Part shown: positions 1 through 5,143 of the stretch, in pieces
Layout: each line of letters starts with the position of its first letter
Position numbering within the stretch: the first letter of the stretch is position 1
From: an uncultured Gammaproteobacteria bacterium
Lineage (GTDB): Bacteria > Pseudomonadota > Gammaproteobacteria > GCA-2729495
Length of the DNA stretch: 5,143 nt
Reading direction: 5' to 3'
Assembly: GCA_947258805.1 (NCBI GenBank)
Contig: CAMYJV010000169.1
Span: 1 to 5,143 of the forward strand
The notes under the pieces: generated by a model
Told to the model about the DNA's origin: nothing
The model's database searches: none
What the model saw: only the letters and a program-made list of their open reading frames with translations
Position numbers and translations under genes: made by a program

Positions 1-803
1 TGTCGAACAAGGCCAGGCAGGATAAGGAGGCCGGTCGCTCCTCGCGCGGCCGCGGCATCTATTTGCTGCCCAACCTGCTGACGACTGGTGCGCTTTTTGC
101 GGGCTTTTACGCCATCGTCGGGTCCATCGACGGGAACTATCAGCGCAGCGCCATCGCGTTGCTGGTTGCTCAGGCGCTGGACGGTCTTGACGGGCGCGTG
201 GCCCGGCTCACCGGCACGGAATCAGAATTTGGCCGCGAATACGACAGCCTGTCCGACCTGGTGGCCTTCGGCATCGCGCCGGCCATCATCGTCTACCAGT
301 GGGGGCTCGTGCGCCTGGCTGAATATGGCTGGGTGTGGGGCAAGATCGGCTGGCTGGCCGCATTCCTGTTCGCCGCAGCCGCGGCTCTCCGGCTGGCGCG
401 TTTTAATGTCAGTGCGCAGTCAGTGGACCGACGGTTTTTCGAGGGACTGCCGAGCCCGCCCGCCGCCGCGCTGATCTGGTCCCTGGTCTGGCTGGGCGAC
501 AAGCTGGAGTGGAGCGGCGGTGGCGCCGTGTTCACGTGCTGTGCGGTGACCGTATTCGCCGGCCTGATGATGGTATCGCGGGTGCCGTTCTACAGTTTCA
601 AGGACGTGAGCCCGCGCGGCCGCGTGTCCTTCACGCGTTTTTTCGTCATTCCGCTGTGTTTCGTGCTGATTGCGCTGGATCCGCCGACGGTGCTGTTTGC
701 GATGGCCGCTACCTATGCGGCGTCGGGGCCGGTGTTGAGCCTGTGGCGCATCCGCCGCCGCATGCTGCGTCGTCAGCAGGAAGGCAGCCCGCGACGGAGC
801 TGA
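1..803 (+). CDS. pssA: CDP-diacylglycerol-serine O-phosphatidyltransferase, type II (5' end at or beyond window edge)
   Basis: Integral inner-membrane enzyme that transfers CDP-diacylglycerol to L-serine, giving phosphatidylserine, the precursor of phosphatidylethanolamine. Taking the first full codon (Ser, base 3) as residue 1, the complete CDP-alcohol phosphotransferase signature DGx2ARx8Gx3Dx3D lies at residues 63-85 (bases 189-257), with all metal- and substrate-binding Asp residues present. Other family-like stretches are RGIYLLPN (17-24), FEGLPSPPA (146-154) and PFYSFKD (195-201). About seven hydrophobic segments follow one another from residue 25 to 246, and the C-terminus is short and Arg-rich. 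The frame is open to the left edge. The first two bases, TG, could be the end of an ATG, giving a start MSNKARQDKEAG; otherwise the gene extends further. The TTG at 63 is not the start because it would cut the conserved IYLLPN. This is the multi-span type II enzyme, not the phospholipase-D-like E. coli type. It is followed after 4 bases by the glycosylase gene. Confidence 0.93.
   Translation, partial: SNKARQDKEAGRSSRGRGIYLLPNLLTTGALFAGFYAIVGSIDGNYQRSAIALLVAQALDGLDGRVARLTGTESEFGREYDSLSDLVAFGIAPAIIVYQWGLVRLAEYGWVWGKIGWLAAFLFAAAAALRLARFNVSAQSVDRRFFEGLPSPPAAALIWSLVWLGDKLEWSGGGAVFTCCAVTVFAGLMMVSRVPFYSFKDVSPRGRVSFTRFFVIPLCFVLIALDPPTVLFAMAATYAASGPVLSLWRIRRRMLRRQQEGSPRRS
796..799 (+). promoter_or_regulatory. 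Ribosome binding site for the uracil-DNA glycosylase gene
   Basis: GGAG sits 8 bases before the ATG at 808, inside the last codons of pssA, whose stop TGA is at 801-803. This supports 808 as the glycosylase start. It also suggests that ribosomes finishing pssA can re-initiate on the next gene. Confidence 0.6.
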
Positions 804-807
804 AGCG

Positions 808-1485
808 ATGCAAGCCAGACCCGGCCGCCTGAACCCAGGCCAGCGGCGCGCACTGGCAGAGATGGGTATTGATGTCTGGGTTCCGGCGGTGCCGGCACCT
901 GGCGTTGAAGCGCCGCCGGTTGGCAGCGACTGGCAGGACTTGCGGCATGCGGTCAGCAACTGTCATGCCTGCGGCCTCGCGGCGACGCGCACCCAGACCG
1001 TATTCGGCGTCGGCGACACGAACGCCCGTTGGATGATCATCGGCGAAGCGCCGGGCGCCGAGGAAGACCGGCAGGGTGAGCCTTTCGTGGGACGTGCGGG
1101 CCAGTTGCTGAACGAAATGCTGTCGGCGGCAGGCTTGGCGCGCGAACAGGTGTTCATCGCCAATATTCTCAAGTGTCGCCCGCCGGCTAACCGCGATCCC
1201 GGCGCTGAAGAGGTGGCCGCCTGCGCCGTCCATCTGCAGCGTCAGACCGAGCTACTGCAGCCGCGGCTGATTCTTGCCGTAGGGCGCATTGCGGCCCAGA
1301 GCCTGTTGCAGACCACCACGCCCGTCGGTCGATTGCGTGGCCGGGTGCACGACTACGCCCCTGCGGGCTTGCCGCTGGTCGTGACCTATCACCCCGCGTA
1401 TCTGCTGCGCAGCCCCGGCCAGAAACGCCGGGCTTGGGAAGACCTTTGCCTGGCCCGCCAGACGGTGGCACCGCTTCCCGCATGA
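808..1485 (+). CDS. Uracil-DNA glycosylase, family 4 (4Fe-4S), with psi-like N-terminal motif
   Basis: A 225-residue DNA repair enzyme expected to remove uracil from DNA as the first step of base excision repair. Family 4 marks are clear: motif GEAPGAEED at 79-87, [11 protein letters not shown] at 91-101, KCRPPANR at 122-129 and the C-terminal motif HPAYLLR at 195-201. The four iron-sulfur cysteines have the expected spacing: Cys52 and Cys55 (CHAC), then Cys123 and Cys139 with 15 residues between them. The catalytic core begins near residue 42. Before it is an extension rich in Pro and Ala in its second half, carrying LAEMGIDVW at 16-24. That resembles the N-terminal peptide of DNA polymerase III psi (HolD); see findings. 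The ATG at 808 has a GGAG at good spacing. The stop overlaps the rimI start as ATGA, so the two are probably translationally coupled. Assignment to family 4 is secure; uracil specificity is inferred from the family. Confidence 0.92.
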   Translation: MQARPGRLNPGQRRALAEMGIDVWVPAVPAPGVEAPPVGSDWQDLRHAVSNCHACGLAATRTQTVFGVGDTNARWMIIGEAPGAEEDRQGEPFVGRAGQLLNEMLSAAGLAREQVFIANILKCRPPANRDPGAEEVAACAVHLQRQTELLQPRLILAVGRIAAQSLLQTTTPVGRLRGRVHDYAPAGLPLVVTYHPAYLLRSPGQKRRAWEDLCLARQTVAPLPA

Positions 1486-1958
1486 GCGCAGCAGTCGAAC
1501 ACCTGCCGCCGCAGATACGCGCGATGCGCCAGGAGGATGTACCCGCTGTGGCTGCGCTGGAGCAGGCAGCCTACGAGTTTCCGTGGAGCGCGGGTATTTT
1601 TCGTGACTGCCTGCTGGCCGGCTATACCGCGGTCATCCTGGAGACCGAAGGCGAGGTGATGGGTTACGCGGTGATGTCCGTGGCGGCCGGTGAGGCCCAC
1701 TTGCTGAATCTTTGTCTCGCGCTGCATTTCCGCCGCCGCGGCATCGGCCGTCGCCTGTTGCAGCACATGCTGGAGCTGGCCATGCAGGCAGGCGCGGAGC
1801 GGCTGTTTCTCGAAGTGCGGCCATCCAACCGGGACGCGATGCGTTTGTATCGCGCGGCAGGTTTTGACGTGATCGGTGTCCGGCGGGGTTATTACCGAGC
1901 GCCCGGCGGCAACGAAGACGCAGTGGTCCTGGTCCGCCGCATTTCCGGCACGGCCTGA
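1482..1958 (+). CDS. rimI: Ribosomal protein S18-alanine N-acetyltransferase
   Basis: GNAT-family acetyltransferase of 158 residues. In E. coli RimI acetylates the N-terminal alanine of ribosomal protein S18 using acetyl-CoA. Visible marks are IRAMRQEDV at 12-20 (beta1-alpha1), FPWSAGIF at 33-40, GYAVM at 61-65, HLLNLCLALHFRRRGIGRRL at 73-92 with the acetyl-CoA pyrophosphate loop RRRGIG at 84-89, LFLEVRPSN at 108-116, and RLYRAAGF at 121-128. Glu111 and Tyr123 match the catalytic Glu and Tyr of RimI. The C-terminal NEDAVVL is also typical. The start chosen is the ATG at 1482, which overlaps the upstream stop as ATGA. An in-frame ATG at 1434 would add 16 unrelated residues inside the glycosylase gene. 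A later ATG at 1524 would remove part of beta1. No strong ribosome binding site is seen, which fits coupling. Length is slightly above the E. coli protein (148 residues). Substrate is inferred from family and could differ. Confidence 0.9.
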   Translation: MSAAVEHLPPQIRAMRQEDVPAVAALEQAAYEFPWSAGIFRDCLLAGYTAVILETEGEVMGYAVMSVAAGEAHLLNLCLALHFRRRGIGRRLLQHMLELAMQAGAERLFLEVRPSNRDAMRLYRAAGFDVIGVRRGYYRAPGGNEDAVVLVRRISGTA

Positions 1959-1972
1959 ACCCGGCCCTTGTC

Positions 1973-3238
1973 TTGACTGCAGTCTGGTTCAAGCGGCCAA
2001 TCCTGGCCTGGGCCCTTTACGACTGGGCCAATTCGGCCTTTTCCCTAAGCGTGATGACCAGCTTTGTACCGGTCTTGCTCGCCGGGTTCTGGAACGACGG
2101 TGCGGAGTCTGCCGTCACGACCTTCCGTCTGGGTATCGCCAACGGACTGGCCAGCCTGATCGTTGCCGTGACCGCGCCGGCTATTGGTGCCATCGCCGAT
2201 CGCGCCGGGCGCCGGAAACGCGGCTTACTGATATTTACGGCCCTTGGCGTGGTCATGACCGGAGCCATGTACCTGGTAGCCGCGGGTGAATGGGGCCTGG
2301 GCCTCGCCTGCTACGTGCTGGCTTCCATTGGTTTTGCCGCGGGCAATTCGCTCTACGATTCGCTGCTGGTGGACGTTGCGTCGCCGGATATCTACGATCG
2401 GGTGTCTGCTTACGGCTTCGGTCTCGGTTACCTGGGCAGCGCGTTGCTTTTCACAGTGAACGTGCTGATCGTGGGCTCACCGGAACGCTTCGGCTTTGCC
2501 AGTGAGGCCGAGGCCGTGCGCATGACTTTCCTGATGGTGGCGGGCTGGTGGGCCATATTCACCGTGCCGCTGGTCATCTGGGTGCAAGAACCGAACAGTG
2601 TGCCCGGAGTGCGCGGCACAATCCGCGCGGGCTTTGCCGAACTGATTGCCACACTTCGCTCCATCCGCACGCAGCGCAACCTGTGGCTGTTTCTGCTCGC
2701 GTACTGGCTCTACATCGATGCCGTCTACACGATCATCAAGATGGCGGTGGACTTCGGCCTGTCCCAGGGACTGATGATGCAGGACCTGATCACGGCCATC
2801 CTCGTGACCAATTTCGTCGGGTTTCCCGCCGCTATCCTGTTCGGCTACCTCGGAGAGCGCTTTGGCGCGCGGCGGGGCATCTACCTGGCCCTTGGCGTCT
2901 ACGTAGTGGCGACGTCGGCGGCGCCGTTCATCGACACGGCAGCGGAGTTCTACGCCCTTGCCGTCACCATCGGCCTGGTCCAGGGCGGCGTGCAGAGCCT
3001 GAGCCGGTCCCTGTTCGCGCGGCTGGTGCCGGAGGGCAAGACCGGAGAGTACTTTGGCTTCTACAACATGCTGGGAAAATTCGCAGCAATACTCGGACCG
3101 GTGCTGGCCGGCGTCGTCGCGCTGATGACTGGCAGCCAGCGCGTCGGCATCCTGTCGATCATTATCCTGCTGGTCGCCGGACTGTGGTTGCTCAGGCAGG
3201 TTGAACTGCCGGACGGCGCCCGGGGCGAAAGCGCCTGA
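1973..3238 (+). CDS. MFS transporter, Atg22/UMF1 family
   Basis: Predicted 12-helix major facilitator superfamily membrane protein of 421 residues. It opens with the UMF1/Atg22-like signature YDWANSAF at 16-23. The loop between helices 2 and 3 carries an MFS A-like motif, DRAGRRKR at 76-83. Other family-like stretches are NSLYDSLLVDVA at 125-136 and a long conserved block at 334-376 that includes GGVQSLSRSLFA and GEYFGFYNMLGK. Yeast Atg22 exports amino acids from the vacuole. Substrates of the bacterial relatives are mostly unknown, so none is assigned. The start is taken as TTG at 1973, 14 bases after rimI: there is no in-frame ATG or GTG nearby upstream, and the first downstream candidates (GTG/ATG at codons 27-28) would remove the signature and half of helix 1. 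No Shine-Dalgarno sequence is seen. The 3' end overlaps the convergent tgpA-like gene by 47 bases. Confidence 0.88.
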   Translation: MTAVWFKRPILAWALYDWANSAFSLSVMTSFVPVLLAGFWNDGAESAVTTFRLGIANGLASLIVAVTAPAIGAIADRAGRRKRGLLIFTALGVVMTGAMYLVAAGEWGLGLACYVLASIGFAAGNSLYDSLLVDVASPDIYDRVSAYGFGLGYLGSALLFTVNVLIVGSPERFGFASEAEAVRMTFLMVAGWWAIFTVPLVIWVQEPNSVPGVRGTIRAGFAELIATLRSIRTQRNLWLFLLAYWLYIDAVYTIIKMAVDFGLSQGLMMQDLITAILVTNFVGFPAAILFGYLGERFGARRGIYLALGVYVVATSAAPFIDTAAEFYALAVTIGLVQGGVQSLSRSLFARLVPEGKTGEYFGFYNMLGKFAAILGPVLAGVVALMTGSQRVGILSIIILLVAGLWLLRQVELPDGARGESA

Positions 3239-5143
3239 CGGCTGCAGCGAAGCGGGCCACGCGCTGTTCCGTCGCCGACCCGTCGTAGCGCAGGCGTGCG
3301 TAGGCACCGAACAGCGACTCCACTTCGCCCTGCAGCTCCGGGCGGAGACCCGCAATGGCCGTTGCATATTCCTCCGGGCCTTCAGCAGGTTGTCTTGCCC
3401 TGGCTGCACGCGCGGTGCGCGCACAAAGTTCGCGATAGGCGCGCGCCAATGGGTCGAGGCGACGACGGCCGCGCAGGAACTGCCAGCTGCCCAGCAGGCC
3501 GAGGAACAGACTCATGCCGGCCGCGAGGCCGACCACGAGGTGCTGAATGGTGGGTTCAGCGATTCCCGTCCAGCGCAGCAGGTCGGTCTGCGTCTCCGGG
3601 CCGAAACCCAGCACCCAGCGGTTCCACGCGGCGTTCAGCGCATCCCAGCTCATGTACAGGCCACTGCCGAACCAGCCGCGCCGCAACAGGTCTGCCCCGG
3701 CCAGGCTGCCGCTGCTGATGGCGCTGTCCATACCCCACTGAATGCGTTCGGGCGCGACGGCAGCGGTAGGGTCGTAACGCACCCACCGGTCGTCCAGCCA
3801 GACCTCTGCCCAGGCGTGCGCATCGGCCTGCCTCACGACAAGATGATCGGCCAACGGGTTGAGTTCACCGCCCTGGTAGCCTGTGACTACGCGCGCCGGA
3901 ATCCCGGCCGCGCGTGCAAGCACGGCGAATGCCGATGCATAGTGGCCACAAAAACCTTCGCGCGTATTGAACAGGAAGTCGTCGACGCTCTGGGCGCCCA
4001 GCAGTGCCGGTGTGAGAGTGTAGAAGAATGGCTGTTCACGGAACATCTGCAGAATGTCGCCCAGGTAGGCCTGGTCACTGGCTGCGGCAGCGCGGGCTTC
4101 TTGCGCCCAGGCGTTGCTGCGCGGGTTACTACCCTCCGGCAGCCGCGTGTCGGCACTCCGGCCGCGCGGCGTCATCCAGCCGGGGGTATCGCCCGTTAAC
4201 GACGACCGGGCGCGGTAGGATGTGCGCGTTTCAACGGGCCGGAAGCGCACGAGCTGATACGGCGCGGTGGTAATTGCCTTAGGCGCATCCCAGGACACCG
4301 GCGTTTCCAGTGCGAGCAACCACCGGCGGCCGTGGGGTTCCAGTGTGACTTCGTAGCTGGTCAGCTTGTCGCTGCGACTGACTTTGTCCTGCAAACCTGG
4401 AAAGAAGCTGACTGCGCGCATGCGCCATTCACGACCGTCGAATTCGCTCAACACCGGCCCACGCCAATACAGGTCACTCGTGGGTGGTGGTTCGCCGTCG
4501 AAGCGGACGCGAAAGGCGGCGGCGTCGGAAAGCGCGAGTTCGGTGATGTCACCCGGGCTCATGCTATCGGCCAGGCCTGTGCTGGCCTGCGCACCTCGCT
4601 GTGGCAGGGCCCAGAAGGGTCCGGGCACGCGCGGGAACAATAAAAACAGCATGATCGCCAGCGGCACCGCTTGCAGGATCAAGCGGGCCGCAGTTGCGAC
4701 GGCAGGCCCCGCTGGGATGGCATCGCGCCGCCGCGACACCTGCAACAGTGCTGTGATCACGAACAGCGCCCCGCTGAACAGGTAGACCGGGCCCCAAAGT
4801 GCCTGTTCGCGCAGGAAAGCTGCGAAGAGCAGAAAAAAGCACAGGAATACCACCACGGCCCGGTCCCGGTGGCCACGGGTTTCGAGGAGTTTCATGGCGG
4901 CCATGACCATCAGCAGCGCGGAGCCGGCGTCGACCCCGGTGATCTGCCGATAGGTGATGAAGACGCCGGCGAAACCCACTACGGCGAGCGGCACGCGGAT
5001 CCAGGCCGACGGCAGCGGCTGCCGGCGCTGCGCCGCGCGCAGACGCCACGCGCTGATGAGGGCGATCAGCAGTGGAATCCACGGCGCCACGTGTGGCAGG
5101 TGCGGAAGCACGGCGATTCCCAGCGCGGCGATCAGCCACAGCA
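3192..5143 (-). CDS. tgpA: TgpA-like membrane transglutaminase (DUF3488-transglutaminase-DUF4129), 5' end beyond window edge
   Basis: Inner-membrane protein with a periplasmic transglutaminase-like domain, as in Pseudomonas aeruginosa TgpA. Numbering is from the GTG at 5111; ten more in-frame residues (LWLIAALGIA) are visible before it, so that GTG is not the start. The DUF3488 region has about six hydrophobic segments up to residue 160, including KLLETR (74-79) and FPRVPGPFWALP (159-170). A soluble region follows (about 175-365), then the transglutaminase core: Cys388 in GFCGHYA, His432 in DAHAWAEVW and Asp447 in RYDPTAAV complete the Cys-His-Asp triad. A last membrane helix at about 524-545 leads to a cytoplasmic DUF4129-like tail (550-639) containing RAYRELC and PEEYA. 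The 5' codon at the edge reads xTG and could be an ATG, but homologs usually have several more residues. In related bacteria a MoxR ATPase gene and a DUF58 gene precede it, which would lie to the right. Its molecular substrate is unknown; P. aeruginosa TgpA is reported as essential for viability. Confidence 0.9.
   Translation of the reverse strand, partial: LWLIAALGIAVLPHLPHVAPWIPLLIALISAWRLRAAQRRQPLPSAWIRVPLAVVGFAGVFITYRQITGVDAGSALLMVMAAMKLLETRGHRDRAVVVFLCFFLLFAAFLREQALWGPVYLFSGALFVITALLQVSRRRDAIPAGPAVATAARLILQAVPLAIMLFLLFPRVPGPFWALPQRGAQASTGLADSMSPGDITELALSDAAAFRVRFDGEPPPTSDLYWRGPVLSEFDGREWRMRAVSFFPGLQDKVSRSDKLTSYEVTLEPHGRRWLLALETPVSWDAPKAITTAPYQLVRFRPVETRTSYRARSSLTGDTPGWMTPRGRSADTRLPEGSNPRSNAWAQEARAAAASDQAYLGDILQMFREQPFFYTLTPALLGAQSVDDFLFNTREGFCGHYASAFAVLARAAGIPARVVTGYQGGELNPLADHLVVRQADAHAWAEVWLDDRWVRYDPTAAVAPERIQWGMDSAISSGSLAGADLLRRGWFGSGLYMSWDALNAAWNRWVLGFGPETQTDLLRWTGIAEPTIQHLVVGLAAGMSLFLGLLGSWQFLRGRRRLDPLARAYRELCARTARAARARQPAEGPEEYATAIAGLRPELQGEVESLFGAYARLRYDGSATEQRVARFAAAVRRFRPGRRPAVQPA
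3208..3242. other. Imperfect inverted repeat spanning the transporter stop codon
   Basis: GCCG (3208-3211) pairs with CGGC (3239-3242), and GGCGC (3215-3219) pairs with GCGCC (3231-3235). Between the two stems is a 3x3 internal loop (GAC opposite TGA), and the terminal loop is 11 bases. A smaller competing stem is GGCG (3224-3227) with CGCC (3232-3235). It lies in the overlap of the two convergent genes. No T-run follows on either strand, so it is not a classical intrinsic terminator. It may slow transcription from both sides or be chance in GC-rich sequence. Confidence 0.3.

Noticed and set aside
63..65. TTG at 63 as the pssA start
   Set aside because: The frame is open upstream to the window edge, and the conserved RGIYLLPN stretch begins before this codon.
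420..1233. Antisense frames of 179 and 174 codons across the pssA-glycosylase junction
   Set aside because: Both cover conserved domains of sense-strand genes and show no family signature of their own.
1434..1481. Earlier ATG start for rimI at 1434
   Set aside because: It would add 16 residues that are unrelated to RimI and lie inside the glycosylase 3' end; the ATGA overlap at 1482 is a standard coupled start.
3261..3291. Possible hairpin GCGCT / AGCGC just after the transporter gene
   Set aside because: A 5-base stem with a loop of about 21 bases, no T-run, and inside tgpA-like coding sequence; too weak to call.
2477..3424. 315-codon open frame on the - strand across the transporter gene and the end of the tgpA-like gene
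   Set aside because: It is antisense to a well-supported transporter. Its product is rich in Arg, Gln, His and Asp with no recognisable domain, as expected of a shadow frame in GC-rich DNA.
3201..4199. 332-codon open frame on the + strand opposite the tgpA-like gene
   Set aside because: It lies antisense to the transglutaminase core, has a low-complexity composition with no known motif, and is explained by high GC at codon positions of the real gene.
5109..5111. GTG at 5111 (- strand) as the tgpA start
   Set aside because: The reading frame continues upstream to the window edge with a hydrophobic stretch, LWLIAALGIA, that belongs to the first membrane helix.
1..5143. Search by eye for mobile elements, CRISPR repeats, tRNA genes, toxin-antitoxin or defence genes
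   Set aside because: None found: the five genes fill the window, base composition looks uniform, and no direct or terminal inverted repeats of note were seen. The window looks like an ordinary core region.

Overview
The window is GC-rich, gap-free chromosomal sequence from a Proteobacterium, most likely a high-GC gammaproteobacterium. This is inferred from the protein families (type II PssA, family 4 uracil-DNA glycosylase upstream of rimI, TgpA-type transglutaminase) and from the tight packing. It was not tested by any search. It contains five protein-coding genes, two of them cut by the window edges. I see no RNA gene, mobile element, CRISPR array or origin. The longest stretch without a gene is 14 bases (1959-1972).

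The left part (1-3238, + strand) is one run of four same-strand genes: pssA (phosphatidylserine synthase, 5' end at or beyond the left edge), a family 4 iron-sulfur uracil-DNA glycosylase, rimI (ribosomal protein N-acetyltransferase) and an MFS transporter of the Atg22/UMF1 type. The junctions are a 4-base gap, an ATGA stop/start overlap and a 14-base gap, so the four genes are probably co-transcribed and at least partly translationally coupled. Their functions (lipid synthesis, DNA repair, protein modification, transport) do not form one pathway.

The right part (3192-5143, - strand) is one long gene for a TgpA-like membrane transglutaminase (DUF3488, transglutaminase core with Cys-His-Asp, DUF4129). 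It runs off the right edge. It converges on the transporter gene and the two coding regions overlap tail to tail by 47 bases, so any transcription terminator must lie inside coding sequence.

The most interesting observation is in the glycosylase. Its N-terminal extension carries a short Leu..Met-Gly-Ile..Trp motif resembling the N-terminal clamp-loader-binding peptide of the E. coli DNA polymerase III psi subunit (HolD). The gene also sits directly upstream of rimI, where holD sits in E. coli. This suggests either a replisome-tethered uracil glycosylase or an evolutionary link between the two families. It is a hypothesis from recognition by eye.
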